Assembly: GCA_039182715.1 (NCBI GenBank)
Contig: JBCDBY010000103.1
Location: forward strand, 1 to 13,998
Direction: 5' to 3'
Source: JBCDBY01 sp039182715
GTDB taxonomy: Bacteria; Planctomycetota; PLA2
DNA length: 13,998 nucleotides
The notes under the pieces were generated by a model. That model saw nothing but the letters and a program-made list of their open reading frames with translations. It was not told the DNA's origin and did not search any database. The stretch's first letter is position 1; each line of letters begins with the position of its first letter. Shown piece by piece: positions 1 through 7,700 of the stretch. A program made the translations under genes and the position numbers.

Positions 1-69
1 AAGTCCATTCTTGATAACGACTTAGGTTCTTCTCTTGAGGGTCGGCACACCCGTTGCCTTAGACAGGGC
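1..69 (+). promoter_or_regulatory. AT-richer leader upstream of the first kinase
   Basis: This stretch is clearly richer in A/T than the coding DNA after it and uses codons (TTA, AGA, TCT, ATT) that are rare in the downstream genes, so it is probably non-coding leader. A TTGATA hexamer lies at 11-16 but has no convincing -10 box at the usual distance. A TAGACA hexamer at 60-65 ends four bases before the ATG at 70. The frame of the downstream kinase is open right back to the window edge, so an upstream start outside the window cannot be strictly excluded. No promoter is assigned with confidence. Confidence 0.3.
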
Positions 70-1398
70 ATGGCGACGAGTCCGGAACTGACCCTCCACG
101 TGACCTGCGGGGCCTGCGGCCGCGTGCATGCGGTCGCCGTCTCGGCCCGTGCGGTCGACTGCCCGTGCGGCGAGACCTTCGACCCGGCGACCCGTCCGAC
201 GGTGGCCGATCCCCTGCTGGGGCGGCTCGTCGATGGGTACCGCATCGAGGCCATTATCGGACGCGGCGCGATCGGCTCGGTCTACCGCGCCGAGCAGGCC
301 AGCCTGCGGCGTGCGGTCGCGCTCAAGGTGCTGCCGCCGAACTTCGCCGACGACCCGCGCCTGCTGCGCCGCTTCCACCGCGAAGCGAGCAAGCTGGCGT
401 CGCTCAGCCATCCGCACATCGTCCAGGTCTTCGACCGCGGCGAGATCGAGGGGCGCCCCTACCTGGCGCTCGAGCTGGCGGCCGGCGAGACGCTGCGCGA
501 CCGCCTGCGCAAGGGCCCGCTGCCGGCGCGCGAGGCGATCCGCATCGCCGCGTCGATCTGCGACGCGCTCGACTACGCGCACGCCAAGGGTGTGCTGCAC
601 CGCGACCTGCGCCCCGAGAACGTGATCGTCACGAAGGGCGGCGCGGTCAAGGTGGCGGACTTCGGTCTCGCCGAGGCGGCGGCGCGCGAAACGGTGTCGC
701 ACGTGCACGCCGGCGCCTATGAGTACCTTGCGCCGGAGCAGCGCGCCAACCCGTCCGCGGGCGATGCGCGCGCCGATCTGTTCTCCACGGCGGTCGTGCT
801 CTACGAGATGCTGACCGGCGAGCTGCCGATCGGCCATTTCGAGCTGCCGGCGCAGAAGCAGCCGGAGCTCGATGCGCGTCTCGACGACATCCTCGAGAGG
901 GGCCTCGCGCCCAGCCCGCGCCGGCGCTACGCGCAGGCCGGCGAGATGGCGCGCGAGCTGCGTGCGCTCTTCGACGACGGCGAGCGTCTGCTCGACGTGG
1001 ACGCGTGGGTGGACAAGGCGAAGGGCGCCTGGGAGCGCCTGCGCACGCGCCCGAAGCGCGCATCGACGTCGGACGAGCGCGTGCGCGCCTTCCGCCGTCG
1101 CCGCCGCGAAGCGGTCGCGCGCAACGAAGAGGTGCGCTCCTTCGCCAAGCGCGTCGGCATCGTGTCGATCGTCGTCTGGCTGCTTACCGGCCTGCTCGGC
1201 GGCATCGCGCTGCTGGCGGGACTGGTGTGGGGCGGCCTCGCGCTGCTCAACCGGCGTATGGAGTCGGGCGACGGCCTGCAGGCCAACGCCACCTTGTGGA
1301 ACGTGTTTTCTCCCTGCTCGCGCGAAGGCGCGCGCCGCGCGCGGCAGGTGTGCCGCGACGCCCGCGCCCTGCGGCGACGGGGTCTTTCGATTTCGTAA
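70..1398 (+). CDS. Divergent membrane-anchored Ser/Thr protein kinase with N-terminal zinc ribbon
   Basis: Hanks-type protein kinase of 442 residues. The N-terminus has a CxxC/CxC pattern (C13, C16, C31, C33) that looks like a small zinc ribbon. The kinase domain (about 57-310) has a glycine loop GRGAIGSV (64-71), VALK lysine K86, helix-C glutamate E105, an HRD motif (177-179) with N184, DFG (197-199) and an APE motif (221-223). Three near-invariant positions differ from its two neighbours in the window: the catalytic-loop lysine is R181, the P+1-loop threonine is A216, and the subdomain IX glycine is A241. A basic linker (about 325-360) leads to a hydrophobic region at about 361-393, long enough for one or two membrane passes, then an Arg-rich tail with two cysteines. 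The kinase should face the cytoplasm. There is no good Shine-Dalgarno before ATG 70. Phosphotransfer activity is uncertain: it may be weak or a pseudokinase. Confidence 0.9.
   Translation: MATSPELTLHVTCGACGRVHAVAVSARAVDCPCGETFDPATRPTVADPLLGRLVDGYRIEAIIGRGAIGSVYRAEQASLRRAVALKVLPPNFADDPRLLRRFHREASKLASLSHPHIVQVFDRGEIEGRPYLALELAAGETLRDRLRKGPLPAREAIRIAASICDALDYAHAKGVLHRDLRPENVIVTKGGAVKVADFGLAEAAARETVSHVHAGAYEYLAPEQRANPSAGDARADLFSTAVVLYEMLTGELPIGHFELPAQKQPELDARLDDILERGLAPSPRRRYAQAGEMARELRALFDDGERLLDVDAWVDKAKGAWERLRTRPKRASTSDERVRAFRRRRREAVARNEEVRSFAKRVGIVSIVVWLLTGLLGGIALLAGLVWGGLALLNRRMESGDGLQANATLWNVFSPCSREGARRARQVCRDARALRRRGLSIS
1361..1394 (+). terminator. Possible attenuator hairpin at the end of the first kinase
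   Basis: CCCGCGCC (1361-1368) can pair with GGCG-A-CGGG (1373-1381), giving an 8-bp GC stem with one bulged A and a 4-base loop. It is followed by a T-rich run, TCTTTCGATTT (1383-1393). It lies inside the last codons of the kinase, just before its TAA. Chance stems are common in DNA this GC-rich, so this is only a candidate partial terminator. Confidence 0.3.
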
Positions 1399-1422
1399 TT
1401 GTTCAACCCATAGGAGCCTGAA

Positions 1423-2277
1423 ATGAAAAAGCTGATTCTTGTCGCGATCGGCCTGGGGTGCGCGGGGGCCTTCATCGGCTTCGACGCCGTGCACGCCACG
1501 TTCGATCGCACCCGGACCCAGGTGCGTTCCCAGCTCATGTCCCCGGAGATGGAGCTCGAAGCGCAGATCTCGGAAGCACAGGAGCTTGCCGAGAAGTGCG
1601 GCGAATCGATCATCAACGGCCAGGTCGCCCTCGCGCGTCTGGACACGATGATCGAGGAGCGCGCCCGCGACGTCATCCACCGGGAGCGCACGCTGACGCG
1701 TGACCGCACCGTCCTGGAGCGCCGCCAGGCGATGCTCCAGCAGGAGCGTCGCATCTACCTGATCGGCGACGATCGCGTGTCGCGCAAGACGCTCAACCGC
1801 GATGCGGTGCTGCGGGCCAAGTCCTTCCGCACCGATCGCGAGGTCCTCGTGCACCTCAAGGACACCGTCGAGCAGCTGCGCATCCAGCGCAGTCAGACGG
1901 CGTCGGAGATCGAGTCCGCGCAGGCGGAGCAGCTCCGCCTGGATGGTGAGATCGAGGGCCTGACGGCGCAGCTCGAGAACCTCAAGGCGCGCAAGGCGGT
2001 CGCCCAGACGCGCGAGGAGTCGAAGTACGTCTTCGACCGGTCGACCTTCGACCAGGCGCGCGACAAGGTCGCGAACATCCGCGCAACGATCGCCGAGCAG
2101 AACAAGCGCCTCGACTTCTACGGCCGCCGCGCCCACGGCGCGAAGGGTCTCATCCCGGCCGACGTCGAGACGGAAGAAGAGAGCGGTCTCGCCGCCATCG
2201 CCAGCGTGCTGGGCGACGGCCTCGGCGACGACGAGGAGGAAGACGAAGCCACTCCGGTTGCCTCGATCGAGCGCTAA
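1423..2277 (+). CDS. Membrane-anchored coiled-coil protein with acidic tail
   Basis: Protein of 284 residues. It begins with a short basic-hydrophobic segment (about 3-20) that reads as an uncleaved membrane anchor; C13 is not in a proper lipobox. Residues about 41-235 are rich in E, K, R, Q and L with heptad-like spacing, indicating long helical coiled coil, with a non-helical break near 112-122. The tail (about 248-276) is strongly acidic (TEEES, DDEEEDE). The layout recalls small anchored coiled-coil proteins that I associate from memory with Planctomycetota; it also superficially resembles PspA-type proteins, but those lack an N-terminal anchor. It has a clear AGGAG at 1412-1416, six bases before ATG, in a locally AT-rich leader, suggesting strong translation. 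Likely a structural or scaffold partner of the flanking kinases. This role is inferred from position only. Confidence 0.85.
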   Translation: MKKLILVAIGLGCAGAFIGFDAVHATFDRTRTQVRSQLMSPEMELEAQISEAQELAEKCGESIINGQVALARLDTMIEERARDVIHRERTLTRDRTVLERRQAMLQQERRIYLIGDDRVSRKTLNRDAVLRAKSFRTDREVLVHLKDTVEQLRIQRSQTASEIESAQAEQLRLDGEIEGLTAQLENLKARKAVAQTREESKYVFDRSTFDQARDKVANIRATIAEQNKRLDFYGRRAHGAKGLIPADVETEEESGLAAIASVLGDGLGDDEEEDEATPVASIER

Positions 2278-2292
2278 CCGGTCACCGTACCC

Positions 2293-2314
2293 GGGGGGTG
2301 CCCCCGCACCCCCC
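2293..2314 (+). terminator. GC hairpin between the coiled-coil and TPR genes
   Basis: GGGGGGTGC (2293-2301) and GCACCCCCC (2306-2314) form a perfect 9-bp stem with a CCCC loop, followed by ATCTTTCCCTCT. It starts 15 bases after the stop of the coiled-coil gene and ends 12 bases before the next gene's GGAGG. The T-run is short, so it may act as a leaky terminator or as a 3'-end stabiliser that sets relative expression of the two genes. Confidence 0.55.
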
Positions 2315-2326
2315 ATCTTTCCCTCT

Positions 2327-2331
2327 GGAGG
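2327..2331 (+). promoter_or_regulatory. Shine-Dalgarno GGAGG fixing the start at 2337
   Basis: GGAGG lies five bases before ATG 2337. It decides the start in favour of this ATG over an in-frame GTG at 2298, which lies inside the hairpin and would add a Pro-rich stretch in front of the signal-like N-terminus. Confidence 0.75.
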
Positions 2332-2336
2332 TCCTC

Positions 2337-3041
2337 ATGCGCACACTGCTCACCATCTCCCTCACCATGCTGATCGCACTCTGGTGCTGGTTCGCGTTCG
2401 CGGTCGCACCCGTGCCCGCGCGCGGCGCCGCGCCGCAGCCGGTGATGGTGCTCGACGGCGAGCAGGAGCGCGTGACGGCCGAGGCCCTGCACAACGAGGG
2501 CGTGGCGCTGAACCGGGCCGGCCGCCCGGGCGACGCCCTGCTCTACTTCGAGCGCGCGGTTTCGTTCCGCCCGCTCAACGAGACGTACCGGGCGAGCGCG
2601 CAGTGGCAGCGCGCCCGCCTCGAGCGACGCGCCTGGCTGCGCTTCCTCGTCCCCGCCTCGGCGCTGACGCTGCTGCTCGGATTCGTCGCGAGCGTGCGTG
2701 GCGCCTTCCGCCGCCACCGCGAGCGCCGGGCGCTGCGCGGCCTGCGCGGCGACGGCTGGACCCGCATCGGCCGCGGGGACGACGAAGCGGAGCTCAACGT
2801 CCGCTTCAACGAAGAGGTCGAGCCGCTGCTCGCCCGCCACCCGCTGACGGTGGTCTGGTCGAGCGCGCGCCACGGCAAGCACATGAAAAGCCGCCCCCCG
2901 GTGGAAACCATGGGGCGCAAAGCGGTGATCCGGTTGGAAGGGGAGCGATTGGAGCGGCTGCAGCGCTACCCCGGCGAATGGAAGGGCTTCTTGTACCTCG
3001 ACGGACATGAGGTGGGAGAAGCGGTCGCGAGGGTAGGCTGA
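2337..3041 (+). CDS. Two-pass membrane protein with a TPR-like segment
   Basis: Protein of 234 residues from the ATG after GGAGG. Residues 1-25 form a hydrophobic signal or anchor segment. Residues about 47-80 fit one TPR-like helical hairpin (GVALNRAGRPGDALLYFERAV). A second hydrophobic segment lies at about 100-120, followed by a very basic stretch (RGAFRRHRERRALRG) that would hold this side in the cytoplasm. The rest (about 140-234) is a soluble domain I do not recognise. By the positive-inside rule the TPR segment should be outside the cytoplasmic membrane and the C-terminal domain inside, so it could link an external partner to the kinases. Its TGA overlaps the ATG of the next kinase by one base (TGATG), so the two are probably translationally coupled. 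No enzymatic function is proposed. Confidence 0.82.
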   Translation: MRTLLTISLTMLIALWCWFAFAVAPVPARGAAPQPVMVLDGEQERVTAEALHNEGVALNRAGRPGDALLYFERAVSFRPLNETYRASAQWQRARLERRAWLRFLVPASALTLLLGFVASVRGAFRRHRERRALRGLRGDGWTRIGRGDDEAELNVRFNEEVEPLLARHPLTVVWSSARHGKHMKSRPPVETMGRKAVIRLEGERLERLQRYPGEWKGFLYLDGHEVGEAVARVG

Positions 3042-5662
3042 TGATGGTGGACGATCAGGCGAAGACACGGTTGAGCGAATCCGTGCCCGACCCCCTGGTG
3101 GGGCGGGTGGTGGACGGATATCGCATCGACGAGATTCTCGGGCGCGGCGGCATGGGCGTGGTCTACAAGGCGACGCAACAGAGCCTCGGCCGCGACGTGG
3201 CGATCAAGGTGCTGCCGGAGGAGGTCTTGGAGAACCGGCAGTTCCTCGACCGCTTCGAGCGCGAGGTCGACATCCTGGCGCGTCTGTCGCACCCGAACAT
3301 CGTGACGGTGTTCGAGCGCGGCGAGATCGACGGCCGGCCGTATATCGCCATGGAGTACGTGCGCGGCACCACGCTGCGCGACGTCATGGCGAAGGGGCCG
3401 CTGCCGCCGTCCGAGGCGCTGCTGCTGGTGCGCGCCGTGCTGAGTGCGCTCGAGCACGCGCACGGCCAGGGCATCATTCACCGCGACATCAAGCCGGAGA
3501 ACGTGCTGGTCGCGCCCGGCGGCATCGTGAAGGTCGCCGACTTCGGCCTCTCGCGCCACCTCGAGGGGGAGGACCGCACGCGGCTGACGAAGACCTTCGT
3601 CGCGCTCGGCACCTTCGAGTACATGTCGCCCGAGCAGCGCGAGATGGCGCGCGACGCCGATGCGCGCAGCGACCTCTACGCGACCGGCGTCGTGCTCTAC
3701 GAGATGATCGCGGGCGAGCTGCCGATCGGCGCCTTCGAGCCGCTCAGCGCCAAGCGCCCGCGCGAGTGCGATACGCGCATCGACCAGCTCGTCGAGCGCG
3801 CGCTCAAGAAGTCGCCCGACAGCCGCTGGGACGACGCGGAGTCGATGGGCGCCGCGGTGTCGCAGCTGCTCTCGTCGGCGGGGCTGGCCGAGCCGCCGCC
3901 CATTCCCGATCCGATGCTGCAGGAGCAGCAGCCGATGTCGGAGGAGCCGAAGTGGAAGCGCATGCTCTCCAACGTCTTCGGCCGCGAGTTCCCCATCGCG
4001 CGACGCGAGGGGCGCTTCTTCGCGAGCCAGGCGGAGCGCATCCTCGAGGACATCCGCGTGCAGCGCTGGCTGGGCGGCCTCGTGCAGCTCTGGCCGCACT
4101 TCCCCGGCGGCGTTTCGTTCTGCAAGGGGCGCCGTCGGCTGACGCTCGAGCTGGAAGGCGCGCGCGGCGACGATCCGGTGCGCGACAAGCGGCTCGCCGT
4201 CGCCATCGCGGCGGTGCTGCAGGCCAACTCGGCAGGCAAGCTGGTGCGCATCGTCGCGGCCGACCCGGAGTTCGAGGCGCGGCTGACGAACCCGCCGATT
4301 GTCGTGCCGTCGGCGAAGCCGCGGCCGTCGGATTTCCCGGATCAGTCGCGCGTCGTCTCGGGCGTGGCGCCGAGGAAGGGAGGCGTGGTCACGACCGTCC
4401 TTTCGGTGCTGCTCGGCATCGCGGTGGCTGCGTTCATGCTCACGCTGTTCATGGGCGTGGACGAGATGGGCCCGTCCCCGTCGGGCGACGGGAGCGGCGG
4501 CCTGTCCAACAATGCGCCGGGTCTGGCAATCACGGTCGTGCTGTTCGGCGGCCTGATCGCCCTGCTCGTGATCGCCATGGTCGTGCGCGCGTTCACGCAG
4601 AGGAAACAGCAGCACCAGCCGCCGACGCCACCGAACTACTGGTTCTCGCTCGCCGTCACCGCGCTCTGGGTGACGATCGTGCTCGCATCGACCAACCTGC
4701 GCGACGAGGAGGTGCTCTGGCTCGTCCTCGGCGCGATTGCGTCGGTCTTCCTGCTGCCCCGCCTCCCGGCGGTGTTCGGCGGGCTGCGCACGATGCTGCT
4801 GATGTTCGCCATCCCGACGATCGTCTCGATCGTGGTAGCGGTGTTCTGGTTCTTCGCCGCGGGCGTCTCCGTCGAGGCGCCGGCCGGAGTCTCGTACGCG
4901 ACACCGCTCGAGGACATGCCGATGCTGCACATCGCGAACCTTAAGGGGCCGCTGCACACTCGGTTCGGCCTGGAGCTGCTGGAGGACAAGAAGGTCGTGC
5001 GCTACGTCGACCGCATGGTGCCAGGGGCCGGCGTCGCCTTCACAGGCGCGTATAGCGTGGATATCCGCGACCACCGGATGCGCGTGGGGCAGCTGGGCTG
5101 GAGCCGGCTCAGCGCCCAGCAGCGAGCGCAGGTCGCGACCGTGCTTTCCTTCGTGGCGCGTCAGCGCGCACCGAAGTACGTGGAGCGCGCACAGGTCGGG
5201 CCGGAGTGGCTCGAGTCGCGCATGCTCAAGGACCGGTTCGCGACCCGCGTGTGGGACTCGCACGACGAGGGGTACTCGATCCGTTTCGCGCAGCTGCGAG
5301 CAGCCTCCGGCCCCGAGCTGGCTTCGTTCCAGAATCGCGCCGACTTTCGCGCCTGGCTCGCGGCCACGCTGCCGTTCAGCCGGGGTCTCTTCGACGGTCC
5401 GCTCCCCGTGATCAAGAACTCGGGCCGCTCGCTCTACGTGTCCTTCCCGACCGAGTGGGTCGACGCGTCGCGCGACCACTACTGGAACGGCAGTTCGAGC
5501 TGGGAGCAGGTGGTGGAGGCCGAGCGGCGGGCGATTGCCGCCGCCTACGGCATGGCGCTCGAGACGCTGCATCCGAAGCTCGCGTTGCGCACCGCGCCCG
5601 CGCCCGAGGACTGGGTCCGGCGCCTGGACAGCAATCCCTTCGTTCCCAGGAACGACGAATAA
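3041..5662 (+). CDS. Ser/Thr protein kinase with a multi-pass membrane region and extracytoplasmic domain
   Basis: Kinase of 873 residues. The kinase domain (about 27-275) is complete: GRGGMGVV loop (34-41), VAIK lysine K56, helix-C E75, HRDIKPEN (147-154) with D149, K151 and N154, DFG (167-169), P+1 threonine T191, SPE (196-198) and G216. The activation segment contains T180, T183 and T185 as possible autophosphorylation sites. After a Pro/Gln-rich linker comes an unrecognised cytoplasmic region (about 303-445), then about five hydrophobic segments (near 449-471, 494-516, 534-550, 557-575, 584-608) and a soluble C-terminal region of about 260 residues (611-873) rich in Arg and aromatic residues. 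An odd number of passes would put this region outside as a possible sensor; the pass count is by eye. The start overlaps the previous stop; ATG 3044 is an alternative. It is closely paralogous to the next gene over the kinase domain only. Confidence 0.93.
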   Translation: MMVDDQAKTRLSESVPDPLVGRVVDGYRIDEILGRGGMGVVYKATQQSLGRDVAIKVLPEEVLENRQFLDRFEREVDILARLSHPNIVTVFERGEIDGRPYIAMEYVRGTTLRDVMAKGPLPPSEALLLVRAVLSALEHAHGQGIIHRDIKPENVLVAPGGIVKVADFGLSRHLEGEDRTRLTKTFVALGTFEYMSPEQREMARDADARSDLYATGVVLYEMIAGELPIGAFEPLSAKRPRECDTRIDQLVERALKKSPDSRWDDAESMGAAVSQLLSSAGLAEPPPIPDPMLQEQQPMSEEPKWKRMLSNVFGREFPIARREGRFFASQAERILEDIRVQRWLGGLVQLWPHFPGGVSFCKGRRRLTLELEGARGDDPVRDKRLAVAIAAVLQANSAGKLVRIVAADPEFEARLTNPPIVVPSAKPRPSDFPDQSRVVSGVAPRKGGVVTTVLSVLLGIAVAAFMLTLFMGVDEMGPSPSGDGSGGLSNNAPGLAITVVLFGGLIALLVIAMVVRAFTQRKQQHQPPTPPNYWFSLAVTALWVTIVLASTNLRDEEVLWLVLGAIASVFLLPRLPAVFGGLRTMLLMFAIPTIVSIVVAVFWFFAAGVSVEAPAGVSYATPLEDMPMLHIANLKGPLHTRFGLELLEDKKVVRYVDRMVPGAGVAFTGAYSVDIRDHRMRVGQLGWSRLSAQQRAQVATVLSFVARQRAPKYVERAQVGPEWLESRMLKDRFATRVWDSHDEGYSIRFAQLRAASGPELASFQNRADFRAWLAATLPFSRGLFDGPLPVIKNSGRSLYVSFPTEWVDASRDHYWNGSSSWEQVVEAERRAIAAAYGMALETLHPKLALRTAPAPEDWVRRLDSNPFVPRNDE

Positions 5663-5671
5663 CCTGGATGG

Positions 5672-5676
5672 GGAGG
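5672..5676 (+). promoter_or_regulatory. Shine-Dalgarno GGAGG fixing the start at 5685
   Basis: GGAGG within a GGGAGGGAGTAGGG purine run lies eight bases before ATG 5685. It decides the start of the third kinase. A longer in-frame reading from 5535 would overlap the preceding gene by 128 bases and add an Arg/Ser-rich stretch unlike any kinase N-terminus. The protein starting at 5685 aligns without gaps with the N-terminus of the preceding paralogue. Confidence 0.85.
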
Positions 5677-5684
5677 GAGTAGGG

Positions 5685-7697
5685 ATGACGATGGATCCGG
5701 ACGCGAGGACGAGGGTGTCGGAGTCGAAACCCGACCCGATGATCGGGCGTGAGGTCGACGGCTACCGCATCGAGGAGATCATCGGGCGCGGCGGCATGGG
5801 CACCGTCTACAAGGCGCAGCAGCTCAGCCTCGGCCGCCCCGTGGCGATCAAGGTGCTTTCCGAGGAGCTGGCGCAGGACGACCAGTTCCTGACGCGCTTC
5901 CACCGCGAGGCGGACGCGCTTAGCCGGCTGAGCCACCCGAACATCGTCACCGTGCTCGAGCGCGGTGACGTGGACAAGCGGCCCTACCTCGCGATGGAGT
6001 ACGTCGAGGGCTCGAGCCTGCGGCAGATCATTCGCGAGGGGAAGCTGCCGCCGGCCGAGGCGTTCCGCATCGTGAGCTCGGTGCTCGCGGCGCTGCAGCA
6101 CGCCCACGACAAGGGCATCGTGCATCGCGACATCAAGCCGGAGAACGTGCTGCTGGCGCGCGGCGACGTCGTGAAGGTCGCAGACTTTGGTCTCTCGCTG
6201 CTGGTCGACGGCCCCGACCTTTCCCGGCTCACGCGCACCAACCTTGTGCTCGGCACCTACGAGTACATGGCGCCGGAGCAGCGCGAGCACGCCCGCGAGG
6301 CGGACCACCGCGCCGACCTCTACGCGACCGGCGTGATCCTCTACGAATTGCTCACCGGCGAGCTGCCGATCGGCCGCTTCCCGCTGCCCAGCCGTCAGCG
6401 CCCGCAGGAGTGCGACACGCGCATGGACCGCATCGTCGAGCGCAGCCTCGAGAAGGACCCGGGCGAGCGCTATCAGGATGCGGGCGACATGGCGAGCGCG
6501 GTCTCCGCGGTGCTGGAGCGGCCGAGCAGCGCGCCGCCGCGCACGACTCCGCCGCCGCCGCCGTCGCGCCCGACCTCGTCGGTGCACTACCGGCCCGCGC
6601 GGCTCGAGCACCACATCGACAATCTGGCCACGATCGACCAGGTGCTCGGGACAGTATTCTACATCCTGGGCGCGCTCGCGCTCTTCGGCAGCCTGCGCGT
6701 GCCGTTCCTGTTCACCGGCGGGTTCGGCTTCCTCTTCTGTTTCGTACTCGGCTGGTACCTGCGCGAGACGGGCGAGGAGCTGCGCAAGTACAAGATCAGC
6801 GCGCGCACGAGCCAGGCTGTCATCGCGGTCATCGCCGCGTTCACCGGCGTCCTGATTCCGTTCACGATCTACTCGTTCTGGGTGCTCTTCAGCCACCGCG
6901 GCCGCACCTACTACGACGCGCGCAACCGCGGGCTCTCCGAGAACGAGGCGGCGCGCCACACCTTCGACGTGGTCGAGGACGACATCATCTCGTCCATCGC
7001 GCCGGAGCCGCCGCCTCCGCCGGGCGCCCCGCGGCCGTCGCAGATTCCGGTGCAGTCGATGGTGACCTCCTCGGTCGAGCCGGACGCCAAGCCGCGGAAG
7101 CGGATGCCGCGCATGCTCGTGCTCGGCATGCTGCTCGCCATCAGCGCGATCGTGATGCACCTGTTCGCCGTGCCGATCGAGATCGGCTACCAGTCGCCCG
7201 TCGCGATCATCGTCGCGGCGGCCGCCGGACTGCTGCTTCTCGGCGGCATCCTGCAGTCGCTCTTCGCGCGCTCGGGACGCGGCACCCTCTGGGGGCTGCT
7301 CTTCGCTGCCGGGCTCGTCGGGGCGGTCCTCGCGACGCACGTCAACGGCGCCTCCGACTTCGGATTCGCCCATGTGGATCGCGTCATCATCGGGACCTTC
7401 GAGGGCGACCGCCCGTCGCCGCCGGACCACATCCCGCGCGCCCAAGCGCGCACGTGGCTCAATCGCGCGTCCGAATGGAACACGACGCCGTGGCACTGGC
7501 GCCTCGAGCAGAACCGGCTCGTGCTCGAAATGCCGCGCGCGTACGCCTACCGGTACCCCGACCGGCGTGCGGCCTTGATCGCCGGATCACAGGCGGTGGC
7601 GCAGAATAGTTGGGCAGGGTTTCGGGCGCACCCCATCAACGTGCAGATTCCCTCTTGGTCGCAGCACAAACTCGAAGAGCCGCCCCAGGCCCGATAA
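5685..7697 (+). CDS. Ser/Thr protein kinase with Pro-rich linkers and a multi-pass membrane region
   Basis: Kinase of 670 residues. Its kinase domain has motifs at the same residue numbers as the preceding gene: GRGGMGTV (34-41), K56, E75, HRDIKPEN (147-154), DFG (167-169), T191, APE (196-198), G216. It therefore looks catalytically complete. T183 and T185 are candidate activation-loop sites. A Pro-rich linker (about 281-297) precedes hydrophobic segments near 318-335, 338-357 and 376-402. A cytoplasmic-looking loop then has a second Pro-rich run (441-449), followed by segments near 476-494, 504-524 and 534-550. The C-terminal soluble part (about 551-670) has several tryptophans and is probably a small ligand or partner domain; I do not recognise it. 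It follows the previous stop by 22 bases and is probably co-transcribed. It ends with TAA followed two codons later by an in-frame TAG. The start codon is decided by the GGAGG and by alignment to its paralogue. Confidence 0.93.
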   Translation: MTMDPDARTRVSESKPDPMIGREVDGYRIEEIIGRGGMGTVYKAQQLSLGRPVAIKVLSEELAQDDQFLTRFHREADALSRLSHPNIVTVLERGDVDKRPYLAMEYVEGSSLRQIIREGKLPPAEAFRIVSSVLAALQHAHDKGIVHRDIKPENVLLARGDVVKVADFGLSLLVDGPDLSRLTRTNLVLGTYEYMAPEQREHAREADHRADLYATGVILYELLTGELPIGRFPLPSRQRPQECDTRMDRIVERSLEKDPGERYQDAGDMASAVSAVLERPSSAPPRTTPPPPPSRPTSSVHYRPARLEHHIDNLATIDQVLGTVFYILGALALFGSLRVPFLFTGGFGFLFCFVLGWYLRETGEELRKYKISARTSQAVIAVIAAFTGVLIPFTIYSFWVLFSHRGRTYYDARNRGLSENEAARHTFDVVEDDIISSIAPEPPPPPGAPRPSQIPVQSMVTSSVEPDAKPRKRMPRMLVLGMLLAISAIVMHLFAVPIEIGYQSPVAIIVAAAAGLLLLGGILQSLFARSGRGTLWGLLFAAGLVGAVLATHVNGASDFGFAHVDRVIIGTFEGDRPSPPDHIPRAQARTWLNRASEWNTTPWHWRLEQNRLVLEMPRAYAYRYPDRRAALIAGSQAVAQNSWAGFRAHPINVQIPSWSQHKLEEPPQAR

Positions 7698-7700
7698 CGC

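Noticed and set aside
22..2316. Long minus-strand open frame opposite the first kinase and the coiled-coil gene
   Set aside because: It reads as Arg/Ala/Leu-rich protein without motifs, and the opposite strand has clear kinase motifs; long antisense frames are common in DNA with such high third-position GC.
2966..5572. 868-codon minus-strand open frame opposite the second kinase
   Set aside because: It is low-complexity His/Arg/Glu-rich translation antisense to an intact kinase gene, with no conserved motif.
3093..6512. DNA repeat or mobile element suggested by similar segments 2644 bases apart
   Set aside because: The similarity is confined to the paralogous kinase domains; there are no terminal inverted repeats, transposase or target duplications.
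5412..7496. 694-codon minus-strand open frame opposite the third kinase
   Set aside because: It resembles the antisense reading of the other kinase gene only because the + strand kinase domains are paralogous; no motifs of its own.
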